Positions 23,317 through 34,668 of a DNA stretch of 64,000 bases are shown here, in pieces; the first letter of the stretch is position 1; every line of letters starts with the position of its first letter. The stretch spans positions 1,783,001 to 1,847,000 of the forward strand of contig NW_027183960.1 of the NCBI RefSeq assembly GCF_041296385.1, given 5' to 3'. The stretch is from Aphelocoma coerulescens (taxonomy: Eukaryota > Chordata > Aves > Passeriformes > Corvidae). The notes beneath the pieces were generated by a model. The model did no database searches. It was not told where the DNA came from and worked only from the letters and a program-made list of their open reading frames with translations. Made by a program: the position numbers and the translations under genes.

Positions 23317-26300
23317 TATTTAGATTGTTCTAGCTCATTGCCACCTGGTCTCCGTTTAAGAATCAATTTGGTATCACCTGGTTTGGATATTACAGTCCAC
23401 TCTTCAGGTTCTTTTACAGGTCCTTTGATTCTGCTGGCATGGATCTACCCTCGTTCCTTGGTCTGGATTGCGGCCTCAGTCATCAGCAGTACCTGAAAAG
23501 GACCCTCCCATTGTGGAGTCAAAGATTGTTCTTTCCATGTTTTTACTAGTACCCATTCCCCTGAATGGATATTATGAATTTTGAACTCCAAAGCTGTGGT
23601 TTGAGGGATCATTCCTTTCAGCCGCAAATTTTCAAGTGTTCTGGCAATTGCGGTGACATATTTTTTGACACTTACTTCTCCTACTTCATAAGTGGCTGTT
23701 TCATGTTGAGCAGTAAGGAAGGGTAATCCGAACATCATCTCATAAGGAGACACTCCCAGGTCTGACCTGGGCTGTGTTCGGCCTCTCAACAGAGCCAAAG
23801 GTAAGCATTTTACCCATGACATTTGAGTTTCAATCATTAATTTTGTTAAAGTTTTTTTCAAAGTCTGGTTCACTCTTTCTACTTGGCCTGAACTTTGTGG
23901 GTGCCAGGGGGTATGTAATTCCCATTTTATTCCCAAGGCTTGAGTTATTTGTTGTAAGACTTTGGATGTAAAATGTGTTCTTCTATCTGAGTTTATTTTA
24001 TTAACCATTCCATATCTGGGAATAATTTGTTCCAGAAGGGTTTTGCATACTATGTTAGCTGTAGCTCTAGTAGCAGGAACTGCTTCTACCCAACAAGTTA
24101 GGTGGTCTGCTATTACTAATAGGAACTTCCATCTCTGTATTTGAGGAAGTTTAGTGAAATCTACTTGGATACTTTGGAATGGTCGCAGAGCTAACTCACG
24201 GCCTCCTAATGTTGTTTTTCTCATTATTTTCCTAGTCACTCTTTGGCAAGTTCTACAGTTCCCAGTTATTTGTTTTGCTACCCCAAAGATTCCAATACAC
24301 CCATAATTTTTTAGAAAATGATCACACAAGCTAGCTTGAGTACCCCAATGAGTTTTTTGATGCATATCTTCTAATATTCTCTTAGTGAGTGGCTTATTAA
24401 GTAACTGTCTCCCATCAGGAAGTTTCCGTTTTCCAGATTGATCTTGTTCTCCCCCTATCTTAAATAATTCTTTTTCTTCTTCTTTACTAAATTTGGGGAT
24501 TTCCAATTCTCCCCTTTCTGGGGTCAGGATTAACAGAATTGGTTCAGTCCCATTTTCTGCTGCATCTTTGGCTTCTTGGTCTGCTAGGTTATTCCCTCTT
24601 ATTTCTGGGGTCATCCCTTCTTGGTGTCCTTTGATATGCACTACGGCTATTTCTTCAGGCAATTTTAATGCTTCCAACACTTCTGAAATCAGGCCTTCAT
24701 GTATCAGTTCTTTCCCCTTTGAATTTAGTAAACCCCTTTCTTCCCAGATCTTTCCAAAGGTATGTACTTTGAATCAGTATAGACGGTCCCCTTTTTGTGT
24801 GCTAAATGCTCCAGTGCTCTCTTTAGAGCGTATAATTCACAAGACTGCGCCGACCAATTTGAAGGTAGTTTTCCTTTTTCGATGGCCTGCATATTTATCC
24901 CATCGACTAAGGCATATCTTGACATTCTTTTTCCTTGCAAGCATCTGGATGAACCATCCACATATATTCTTTCCTCTTCTAAGAGGGCTTGTTCAGCTAG
25001 ATCTTCTCGAACTTTTGTTTGGTATTGAGTAATTTCTAAGCAATCATGTGCCAGGTCATCTTTTGGTTCTCCATACAGGAATTGGGCCGGATTGAGGCTT
25101 TTGCTTGCTTCTATAGTTAGATCATTACTGTCAATCAGAATTGCTTCATATTTTAATAGCCTGGAGTCTGTTAACCATTTTTCAGCTTTTTGATTTAGCA
25201 CATTTCGGACCGCATGGGGTGTGTATACAATCAGTTTACTTCCAAAGGTGAGCTTACGGCTCTCCTCCACCAAAATAGCGGTAGCTGCTATGGCTTGAAT
25301 GCATACTGGCCAGCCACGGCTTACTGGGTCCAATAGTTTAGCTAAATAAGCTATTGGTCTTCTCACCCCTCCCCATTCCCGGACTAATACACCATGAGCT
25401 ACTCCATTTTCTGCATTCACATATAAATGAAAGGGTTTTTCTAGTGAGGGTAAGCTTAGGGCTGGTACCGAGGCTAGTTTCAACTTCAGTTTTTCTAATT
25501 TATTATCATCATCATCTTTGGTCCATTGTATATTGTCTCCCCCTGTTAATTTTTCATATAAAAATTTTACTGCTTGTGTATATCTTTCAATCCATAATCT
25601 GCAATATCCCAGTAGCCCCAGCAGTCTCCTAACCTCCTTTTTTGAAGAGGGAGGAGGGAGGGATAAAATCCCTGTAATTGTTTCAGGACTTAGTTGTCAG
25701 CTACCTTTGCTTATCAGGTGGCCGAGATATTTTACTTCTGATTCCACAAACTGTAATTTCCTTTTTGATGCCTTTAGTCCCTTTTTCCCAAGAAAATTTA
25801 GAAGCTTTATGGTAGCTCCTTTAACTTTCATTTCATCTTCTCCTGATATTAGAAGGTCATCTCCATATTGGATAAATTGTATTCCTGGGGGAGTGGGGAA
25901 GGTTTGTAGTATTTCTCCCAAGGCTTGCCCAAATAAATTTGGGGCCTCACAATAGCCCTGTGGCAGTTTAGTCCACCTCAACTGGTTCTTTTTCCCTGTG
26001 TTTGGATCTTCCCATTCAAAGGCAAAAATATTTCGGCTTTCCTCTGCCAGTGGGCAGGCCCAAAAGGCATTTTTAAGATCTACCACACTAAACCACTGAT
26101 GTTGAGGTGGAATTTTGCTTAAAAGAGTGCAGGGATTAGGAACCATAGGGTAGCAGGCCCGTGTTCTTTTGTTTACTTCTCTTAAATCTTGCACTAATTT
26201 ATAATTTCCATCAGATTTCTTTACTGGGAGAATAGGGCTATTATGAGGGGATTTACAAGGTTCTAGTGTCCCATCCTTTATTAATTCTTCTATCACTGGT

Positions 26301-26824
26301 TTTAAGCCTTTTCTCCCTTCTAAAGATATAGGGTACTGATGTACACAAATGGGACCTTCTTCTTTTTCAATTGTGACCCTTATGGGGTCAAGATCTAGTC
26401 CACCCCTATTCCCTTCCCTAGCCCAAACCTCTCTGTTAATTTTGCTTTCATCTTCTTGGCTAAGTTTAAACACTTTGGCCGTCATTTTCCCTTCTTCTGG
26501 TATGACTCCAATCCCCAGTTGGATTTGTAAATCCCTTCCCAATAAATTGCTGCCAGCCTCAGGAGCTAACAAAGCATCCCCTATCCCTATTTTTGTTTCC
26601 CCTTCAATAACCACATCTTTAATGACAGAGACCTTAAATCCTTCCCCCTTTGCTCCTGTTACTTTTACCATATCATTACTCCCTTTTGGAATATTCATCA
26701 CACAAGTCTTTTCTGCCCCAGTGTCAACTATAAATTCCAATACTTCCTCTTCGGGGCCTACTTTTAAAGTTATCAAAGGCTCCAGATGGTATTTATCCCC
26801 CCAAAAATAGAGCCCATGATTTCC
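23317..26824 (-). pseudogene. pol: ERV-B pol: protease, RT, RNase H, integrase, broken
   Basis: Reads on from gag through an amber stop in the same frame. The protease carries VDTGAEK (catalytic DTG, about 26,720). RT carries LPQGYCEAP and QYGDDLL (YxDD catalytic pair, about 25,870). An opal stop at about 25,697 precedes the connection domain. RNase H shows YVDGSS, CELYAL and YTDSKY (24,985-24,765) and is cut by a frameshift near 24,760. Integrase (24,680-23,445) has a zinc-binding His pair and CRTC pair, then VDFTKLP, NSDRRTHF and the SSGQVE helix, so the DDE triad is present; the usual Gly after SDR is Arg. An amber stop at 23,445 removes the last ~40 codons. At least three lesions make it inactive. 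Confidence 0.85.
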
Positions 26825-28697
26825 CTATTTTTCTTCTGTGCGTGTCTCTTGAAATCTTTTCAGATCCCTCCTCAGGTGGGGGCATTCTCTTTGATAATGC
26901 CCTTCTTCCTTGCAATAGAAACAGGCATCCCTGGGTTGTTCTTGGAATCTTGATTGTGCTGAGGTTTTATTTTTCTCTTTTCCACCATTTCTGAATCTGG
27001 AATGTTTAGGAGTGTTACCTGAGGGCTTTAGATTTTTTTTGGAAGGTACTCTCTCGCATAGTGGCTATCATGATCTTTGCTCCCACTTTGGCTTTTTCTT
27101 CATCCCTCCGGACATATATATCTTTTGAGCTTCCCTTACTAGGTCTTGTAATGGTTTCTCATACCAATCTTCTATTTTTTCCAATTTTTTTCTAATATCT
27201 GGCCAGGCATGAGTGACAAAGTTAACTCTTAGCAGGGCTTGCCCTGCTAGGGACTCCGGGTCTCTCCCAGAATATTGTTTCATATTCTTTCGGAGCCTCT
27301 CCAGCCACTCAGTCAGGGTTTCTTCCTTCCCTTGCTGCCCCTCAAAGGCCTTTCTGACATTTTGTCCTCAGAGTGCCCCCTCTTTTATTCCCTTGATTAT
27401 CAAATTACAATAATCATTCATATGTCCCCTCCCAGCTTCATCATTTTGGTTCCAGTTAGGAGGTGTAATGGGCATTTTCTGATCCCCGGGTGGACCTTGT
27501 TGGTTTTCTTTTCCCCAAATTTTTATTCTAGCAATTCTAATCATTTCTCTTTCTTCTTGGGAGAATATTATTTTCATTATTGATTGCATTTCTTCCCAAG
27601 TGAAAATGTTGGGACCTAAGAACTGGTCCAACATTTCAGCTGTACCTATGGGGTCTTCTAATAATCCTTTAATTTCTTTTTTGAAATTCCTAACCTCTGT
27701 AGAGGTTAGAGGAGCACTCACAAAGCCGCTTCCCCCTCCTCCCGTAGGTACTTCTCTTAACGGAAAGAAATGAATTTCTCGGCTTCCCTCTGTTTGTTTA
27801 GCAATGGAGGGCTTGTTGGGCTGCCTCGGAGCCTTAATGGCACCTCCTGTATTCTGGTATGGTGCTCCTTCGTTAAGAAGAGGGTTGATTTGGGAAGAAA
27901 GCACCGAACTCCCCTGGGGAGGAGGGGCAGATTCAAAGTCTGGCGCTGAAGCTGAATAGGGTGGGGGTGGGGTATGGCAGTGAAGCCAGATATTCCGGAG
28001 CACAGGAGGCGGGCACCGGGGCTAAAGCCGGGTTTCTCAAGGCAGGAGAGGTAGGGGCTGAAGCCGGGACGTGTGACCTTTCCCTTGATGCAATTGAGGC
28101 TGCTGGGATTCCCGAGATATATGGGAAGGGTGGGATCCCCGGCATGGGCGGGGGCAGGGCTCCCCCCCAGCTCCATTGGGGCGGGAGGGCTGCCGGGGGA
28201 AAGGCCCCCGGTGCGGGCGGAGGGGGGGCTGGCGGGGGAAGCCCCGGAGCCAGGGGGAGGAGGGCAGCTTCTGGTGCTGGCGGCGGAGGCAATACTTCTA
28301 AAGGGTCTCAGCCTTTTTTCTCTTCTGTTTGCTTTTCCTCTGCGGTTTCTGATATTTTGAAGACTTTGGTTCCCAGAGGTTTTGTAATTCCTGTCCAGCA
28401 AGAAGCATATTCTCTCTCCTCAGGGTGAGATGGCTCTTTTGAATTTACAAATACATTTAGAGCCTGGCAAATCCATGCCTCATCAGACCCGTATTTTGGC
28501 CAGTACACATGATCAGATCTGATTTCCTTTTTTACCCACTCTTTCATGCAGAATTGAATCATTTTTACTTTCTCTTTTCCTTTTGTAGAAGGATCAGTTT
28601 CCCAGTTTGCGAGTTTGACCCCGAGGGGACTGTCTCGGGGTATATCCTCTGGCACCCTTTTATAATTTGAACTTAATTTACTAGGTTGTTGTCCCAT
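26825..28697 (-). pseudogene. gag: ERV-B gag, broken
   Basis: Starts with MGQQPSKLS, a gammaretrovirus-like myristoylated matrix start; the first frame runs 28,697-28,308. A frame change leads into a proline-rich segment (about 28,292-27,933), like the p12-type region. Capsid sequence follows in 28,003-27,368, ends at an opal stop, and resumes at 27,283-27,068 with the IRKKLEKIEDW...LQDLV pattern of gammaretroviral capsid C-termini. A single CCHC zinc knuckle (CFYCKEEGHYQREC, about 26,881-26,925) marks nucleocapsid. The frame closes with amber TAG at 26,825-26,827, followed in frame by pol. That is the readthrough arrangement of gammaretroviruses. Confidence 0.82.
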
Positions 28698-29589
28698 TTT
28701 CCCAGGAGTTCTCTATTACTCAAAATACCAATTTATCCCCCCCTTTGAAATACTAATTCATTCCTTTAAAACACCAATCTTCACTGCTGTAAAATACTAC
28801 CCACCCTTTCACAGTACAAAAAACACCAAAAAATTTATTAGAGCCCACCTTCCCCAAAAACAAAGTTAACTTCGAATTACACAGTTTTTCATTCACACAT
28901 TCACTCTTTTTTAATATTTGTTCACTCACTCATTCCTACTCACAACAGAATAATAAGGTACCTCTTTCAAGTCACTTGTTAGTATCCACCCATGGGTATG
29001 ATATAATCCTTAGGATTCTGGGTGCTCTTGGATTTCCCTCAACCCAGCATTGCTAGCATCCAAACCCCAACCTCTCTTGGGGTACTTTTAGGCCCTGGGT
29101 GCTCTTGGAGTTTTCCTCAACCCAGCATATGGGGGGGTAGCTCCCACTTTGCAACCCCTTCTCTGGGACCCCGTCCCAGTCACCCCCGGAGATTCTTTCA
29201 CTCCGCTTATCTCTCGCTTTGTCTCCTCGCTGGCCGCTGTTCTCGTGAACAAGACGGAACGGCAGCACTCAGAGACTGCCACACTCGCTTCGCAGATCTG
29301 GGGGCAACCAGCCCACGTCTCATTCACACACGCTCATCTCCCGTAACCACCCCCTTTTTCTTTGGACAATACTTCCCAGTCCTGTTTCTTTTCCAGTGTC
29401 TGTGGGATTTTTGTCGAGAGCGCTCTCTTTCATTTGCTTTATTTTTGTGTCTTTCTTGTCCTCCGGGTGTTGCCCTGCTGCCACCAAATCACGCCAGAGG
29501 ATGCTAAGCAAAGGTCCTGCCAACTTGGGCGGGAGGCGCCTTACCCTTGCTTCTTGAATCCTCCCACGCTTTTCAGAGGCGAGGTGTAG
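28698..29589 (-). other. ERV-B leader (between primer site and gag)
   Basis: About 890 bp of untranslated leader. On the minus strand an AAGGGTAAGG splice-donor-like site follows the primer site (about 29,545). The rest has only short frames. It should hold the packaging signal, which cannot be recognised by eye. Confidence 0.5.
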
Positions 29590-29607
29590 CTCCGGGACGA
29601 GCCCTTA
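29590..29607 (-). other. ERV-B primer-binding site, tRNA-Pro-like
   Basis: Two bases after the 5' LTR the minus strand reads TAAGGGCTCGTCCCGGAG. It matches 14 of 18 positions of the tRNA-Pro-type site used by murine leukaemia viruses. The mismatches at positions 2 and 3 of the usual TGG suggest decay or a variant primer. Confidence 0.65.
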
Positions 29608-29609
29608 AT

Positions 29610-30266
29610 TGTGAAAAACGAGGTTCACTCGTGAACTTGTGAGAATTTAAAGGGTTTAATATAAAGACAATAAGAGACACATCAAATAAAGCAACGGGGT
29701 AATGGCCGGGTGCCTTGGTGCTCTGCCAAGAGCACACCTGATGCCAGAGGTGAGTCTTTTTTATACCATTTTTACTGTCTGTTCTTTATTCATATTAAAA
29801 CTTTTCCTGGAGCTGTTCTGCATGGCCACTCCTTGGTTCCGCCTTTTTAGAGCATGCGTAGTCTTCTGCCTTGTGGTTTTATTTCTCTTGATTCTTGGGG
29901 TTGGGCCCGCTAGGCAAGAGTCGATGGTAGGGTGGATTTCTTAATTCTCCAGACAGACAGGGCTGATTGCAGCTTTGGGCCTCTTCGTCTCTCCGGGCAG
30001 AGTGGTGATAAAATCTCCCGGACTCTCCTGGCCGCCCGTTCTCCGGGCGGAGTAGCCTTTGGGCCCTTTTGCTCCCTAGACAAAGTGTTGATTAGCAGCT
30101 TTTCGGGCCTCATCCTCTGTTCGTTTGGAGGTTATCTTACGTGCTCACACTTGCTAACATTCTTGCTAAAAAGAAAACTACATCCACACAGCAAAAAGCA
30201 TTTCTAACATTATATAATATCTACTTTATACTTTGCGAGAAGCCAATATAATATATGTTTATAACA
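29610..30266 (-). repeat. ERV-B 5' LTR
   Basis: 657 bp with TG...CA ends on the minus strand and a TATA box at 29,756-29,767 (GGTATAAAAAA on the minus strand). A transcript starting here would run leftward through gag. U3 faces the spacer, so any bidirectional activity would read into 30,267 onward. Confidence 0.9.
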
Positions 30267-30973
30267 CCTCCATTGGCGACCTCCTTTTCCCTCTGATTCA
30301 GCTACCTTGTGGTAGGTGCGATGGTGCTGAAGAAGGGTGGCGGCTTGGCACAGTTGCTGTCACAGGTGGATCTTTGAGTGGCATGTGTGAGGGTAGGAGG
30401 GTACGGCACCCATAGCTGAAGGCAAAAAAGGTCAGGGCATGTCATCAGCCGCAGTCGTGCTAAGTTGTTCATCTATGCAAACTGCTTGCCGAGTTGTTCC
30501 TTTCTTAGGTAATGGGGGCTTGTATCAACCAGAACTGCAAATGGTCAGTATTTGCAGAGAAGGTTACTTGGACTGTTGTTGAAGTGAGTGTAGCAGTTTC
30601 TATGGCATTCTGCAAAAAAAGTGACAGGTCTCCCTGTGTTCCCCAGTTCTTAACAAAGATGAAGTTAACAAACCCCTGAAAAGAGGTTTTGCAAAACTTC
30701 AGGGATATTTTCCTACTAGTACTGTAGAGACAACCATAGTCACCTTGTCTTTCCAAAAGTGAAGGTTCCCTATTTTTGTCCAAGAGCATCAAGTGCTTTT
30801 GATCAGCGTTTGTGTGCATGCATTAGCCTCGTTCTTGCTCTTCCTTGGAGAACTTTTACAATACTCACATGATCTGTGTAGGCTGCAGACTGCAGTGGTG
30901 AACTTCAAGGCTTCCAGCAGAAGGGAGATGCTGTCCACGTTTTGGATTCTCCTTAGCCTGAACCTTCAATGTC
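30267..30973. other. Outer end of amplicon arm, with 104-codon ORF
   Basis: Reverse complement of 36,528-37,257, so it is the continuation of the palindrome arm beyond ERV-B. A minus-strand frame of 104 codons (30,819-30,505) is intact and differs by one residue from its twin at 36,685-36,999. I recognise no domain. This copy lacks about 20 bp, present in the twin, near 30,370. Homology between the two arms stops near 30,973 (AACCTTCAATGTCC). Confidence 0.55.
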
Positions 30974-31339
30974 CAATAACGCAGCGTTTGGTGCTCGAGG
31001 CACTGACTCTGGCGTGCCCCTGGTCAGAGACAGTCCAGCTGCGTTACCTCCACGCGTCGCTGAAGCGACTTCGGGATCAGGAAAAGAGCTTGCTGGGCTA
31101 GCTAGCTGGCTTCTTTGCAGAGGGAAACACGGCAGGAGCCGTTGATGTCGGCTCACGTTAGCTCAGAGACAAAGGAAGAGAGGGGCTGTTCAGGTCTGGC
31201 TTCTAACAGGTTTAATGCGATAGGATGAGGATGAGGTCGGATTGATGGGAATCCGCTCCTCGGAGCCTTGTCCTCAGTTTTATAGGGAATTTGAAAACCC
31301 CCTGTAACTATTCCTGAAAAGACCTGCCTTGCTAAATTA
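30974..31339. other. Start of single-copy spacer, nothing recognised
   Basis: About 365 bp without a recognisable gene. Short frames only. It may include decayed upstream sequence of the betaretroviral remnant that follows. Confidence 0.4.
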
Positions 31340-32381
31340 GTGCCTTTTAAGTCTTGTGTCCCCAGGATAGAACAACAAACTCACAAAGATAACAGCAGTG
31401 GATCTACAGGACTTCTGCAGGCCTTCTGGACTGCAGACATCTCTGACCAAAGGCCACAGATGACGTGTACCCTGATCCTGCCGAACGCCCGTCCGCCCTG
31501 GACTCAGCTTCAAGGTTTGATTGATACTGGTGCTGATGTAACTATCATCTCCTTCTCTGCGTGGCCTCCCTCATGGCCTTTACCCCCAGTGGGATCGGCC
31601 ATCACAGGATGAGGATGAACCACACAGAGCTATTGAAGCGAACGGCCTGTGACGGTGAAGGACTCAGAGGGGCACACAGCTACAATTAGGCCTTATGTTA
31701 CTACCACTTCCCTTAACCTTTGGGGACGGGATGTGTTGGCAGCCTGGGGCATACGGATCGGGACAAATTTTTAGCAGGGGTCACTGTGCGCAAAGGTGCA
31801 CAGTATCCTACACTGCCTTTGCAGTGGTTGATTAACACACCAATCCGAGTCAGACTCTGCTTAGTTAGTTGAATTAAGGGCTGTTATCATGGCTTTTCAA
31901 CGATTCTCACAGGAACCTTTGAATTTGGTTACTGAAGCCGACTAGCAAAAGCTCGTATACAATTAATCACCTTACGGTACCACAAAATTCAAAGAATCCT
32001 GTTCTTCTGAATCACTTTCTCTCATTGCAATCTGCAGGCAAGAGACAACTGCCCTGGGCAAAAGTCTGGGTGTGGAATTTACTCACTAACCAGTGGGAAG
32101 GCCTGCGGGAACTTATGGTTTGGGGTCGTGGCTGTGCTTGCGTTTCTACAGATACTGGGGTACGGTGGCTAGCTGCAAAATGTGTTCGCCCTGCCCTACG
32201 GCACCAGAGGCAGAACAGGCAACCTCCAAATGATGACCAGAACACCAACCATCCAAGTGGCCACCAGAATGTAGATCATCAGCCATCAGACTCTTCTGAT
32301 GATGACCAAGATGTTGACCATCAGGCAGATGGTCCTTCTACAAGCAGAGACTGGGATGGTCCTTCCACAAGCAGAGACTGA
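31340..32381 (+). pseudogene. pol: ERVK-type protease / RNase H / integrase remnants
   Basis: Frame 31,340-31,612 includes LIDTGADVTIIS, a betaretroviral protease active site. After a frame change, NLWGRDVLAAWG (about 31,719-31,754) is the usual protease C-terminal strand. Near 31,868-31,948 VELRAVIMAF and VTEAD fit RNase H active-site strands and end at a stop. Frame 32,025-32,381 contains GRGCACVSTDTGVRW, typical of the betaretroviral integrase C-terminal domain. It runs on into a hydrophilic Asp/Gln-rich tail with two imperfect GPSTSRDWD repeats. Deletions and stops make it non-functional. Confidence 0.7.
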
Positions 32382-32510
32382 ACTTTAAATTTCTTGTTAT
32401 GGAGTCAGATCGTTAAAGCCTTAAGGACATATTTAGAATTAATAACTGATGTAAATTTCTATTTAGGATTAATAGTGGAGTTGTTTTCTTATCAAACAAA
32501 AAGGGGGAAT

Positions 32511-32910
32511 TGTAGATACCAAAATGCTGCTAGCGAGGATTTTCTTGCTATTTTCTAAGTCTGTGAGAGACTTTTCTCTCTCACAGAAGAGGTAGCAGAG
32601 TATGTAAACAACCAAGCCACCTGCAACCTTGAAAAGTCTGGTTTATGGTCTAGTAGAAAAATATTTTGACAATGGATGGTTTAGGATTTTAGCCAATCAC
32701 CCCAAGGGGGGGGGCTGATCCTTTGTCCAATTAGACTATGAAGAAAAAAGTCTGTAAAAGAGTTTGTGAAATAATTAAATGAATAAATCTTGGTGCACAA
32801 TTCCTGCCTGCTGGATCTTCTCTCCTCCTCCTCCCTATGGCTGCGGGACACAGTGATACACCCTAGGGCCCAGGCCTGCGGTAATAGACCACAATTACAA
32901 GTGAACTGCA
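32511..32910 (+). repeat. ERVK-type 3' LTR
   Basis: Begins TGTAGATACC right after the purine tract. It has AATAAA at about 32,781 and appears to end in CA near 32,910. Length is about 400 bp. The exact 3' end is uncertain because there are several CA dinucleotides. Confidence 0.6.
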
Positions 32911-33125
32911 ACACAAGCAGCTAACACATTCCTCCTGTGATAAATGAGTGAACGATAAATTTTGTCTTTCGCATCTATCACTTTAACATTTAGAAGTGAG
33001 AATGTACTATGTAGAAATAGTGTTAAGGTAAAATATAGGTAAGTAAAAACAAGACTAGAGTAAATTGTAACTTCGAATGAGTGGTAACATGTTGGGAAAC
33101 GTAGGAAGAAACACATGATAATAAA

Positions 33126-33580
33126 TGTCCTTTAAGTTGAGAAATTACAGAGATGGAAACCAAGACATCTTCAAGAAACAAAGAAGATAAACCGCATGCA
33201 TCCCAGGAAGTCTGTTATCTCATCAAAACTCACACCTCCCAAAGAACCCATCAACTACAAATTAGGTTGGAGACTGAGGAGGCACCGGAGGGGGGTGCCT
33301 GCCTTCAATTCTGGAGCTACTCAGAGGACCGAGGTGGCAGTGTGCTGGCGTGTGCTGGCGCAAGGGGGCAGAGACGGAGGGGGGAAAGTTGAGTGAAGTG
33401 TAAATGACTTTCTGGGCTTAAGGACTATGTTTAAAGAAGTACTAAAGTTCACAGTAAAATGAATGGAGCCACGCCTCTAGCAATATTGCTAAGTGCTCCT
33501 GCACTGTGATATGCCTTTGTTCTACTAATAAATGCTCAATATTATGCTGCTGAAAATTCCGCTTGGGAATTCATCTTTCT
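33126..33580 (+). repeat. Possible solo LTR
   Basis: Candidate TG start (TGTCCTTTAAG), AATAAA at about 33,528 and a short U5-like tail ending near TCTTTCTCA. I cannot confirm a target-site duplication. It may be another kind of repeat. Confidence 0.3.
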
Positions 33581-34205
33581 CACTTCTTCCCTTAAAATCA
33601 GTTCTAAGAATTTAGTGTGAAATACATTTAGGCTTGGTCCACATTATTTTTAGTTCAAATAAACACATCTAAATTTTTTCCATCTTTCCCATTAAAGGAT
33701 TTTGGTTTTGGCTCATTCTTTCAGCATTTTGCCAGCAATCTGCTCAATGCTCTTTCCTTAGGAATGAAAGCTGTAGCCTGATATTACAAAGTGTTTGGTG
33801 AAACCTTTACCATGACTCTCAAGTCGCAACATGCCAGATAATCACTGGTTTTCAAAGCTGCTTGAAGATAGAAGGAAAGCGTCAAAGGTTTATGCATGAA
33901 TCAGCATCCCCTTGTCACAACGTCATGCTGCAGTGATCCTTGCAGAGCTCTAAGACTGGATTTAAAGGAGAAAAGCTCAATACTGGCTCCTGAGCCAGCA
34001 GGATGAAACATCCAAGATTGTACATATATTACTTCTGTGCTAAAACTACTGTATGAAAACGTCTTACCATTATGGCAGTTTTATAGTACTCCATGGGAGA
34101 CATCTCTTTAAATGACTCTAATATCCTTTCAGTGCTAAAATTGAGAAGGGGGTTGATCCATAGTTAACTCATGTAAACACGAGTGAACTACTAAGAGACA
34201 GCAAA
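33581..34205. other. Spacer, nothing recognised
   Basis: AT-rich sequence with no open frame of note, no repeat I can name and no RNA gene. Confidence 0.5.
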
Positions 34206-34668
34206 TGTTAATCACAAAACCTAAGCAGCAGGATTCGCCTTAATCTTGTCAAGATAAGAGGAACAGGATCTTTTGAAAACCGGCACAGAGATCGCTGCAT
34301 CAGCCACCGAAGAACTGCGCATGCTCCAGAAAGAAAGGTAAAAAGTGCATTGTGACAAAGACTACTGATCTTCATCAGAAAGACCCTCGAGGAAGAAGAG
34401 GAGCCTTCCTCAGTGCGCCCATCAGCGTACACAGCGCATGCATGGCACGTATGCTAATGATATTAATGACTTCCGAGAAGTAATTTCTAGAACCACTCCT
34501 ATCCCAAGAATTGTGATGAATGTTCATAAATTTTACACATAATGCTGGACTGTATGGAGTGCTCTGTGTGTGTGTGTTAGGAGGAGTGATCCCCCATGCA
34601 CCCAGCGCCGAATAAAGCAAATACCCGCTTCTCTGACTCTGAAGCATCTCTAGGCCTGGTTTTGGGCA
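34206..34668 (+). repeat. Probable solo LTR, avian ERV style
   Basis: Starts TGTTAATCAC and contains the run GATCCCCCATGCACCC just before AATAAAG (about 34,588-34,617). It ends with GGTTTTGGGCA. The poly(A)-region wording resembles avian ERV LTRs as I recall them; I could not check it. No clear target-site duplication is visible, and no adjacent coding remnant supports a full provirus. Confidence 0.45.

Larger units (their letters stand above)
20186..30266 (-). mobile_element. ERV-B copy 1: near full-length gammaretrovirus-like provirus
   Basis: A 10,081-bp element with 657/658-bp LTRs beginning TGTTATAAAC and ending TTTTTCACA on the minus strand. It has a primer-binding site, gag, an amber stop joining gag to pol, pol, env and a polypurine tract in canonical order. 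It is flanked by CCTC on the right and TCTC on the left. Comparison with the empty site at 37,254-37,257 shows a 4-bp target duplication with one later change, typical of gammaretroviruses. Gag, pol and env all carry stops or frameshifts. The two LTRs differ at roughly 16 sites plus a few indels by eye, so it is neither brand-new nor ancient. Confidence 0.9.
31340..32910 (+). mobile_element. Betaretrovirus-like (ERVK-type) fragment with 3' LTR
   Basis: A heavily deleted provirus on the plus strand keeps pieces of protease, RNase H and integrase in order. These are followed by a polypurine tract (AAAAAGGGGGAA, about 32,498-32,509) and an LTR. RT and most of env are missing. It lies in the spacer and is the only copy in the window. 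Confidence 0.7.

Noticed and set aside
20186..30266. Intact, potentially infectious provirus
   Set aside because: Gag, pol and env each carry stops or frameshifts, and the primer-binding site is imperfect.
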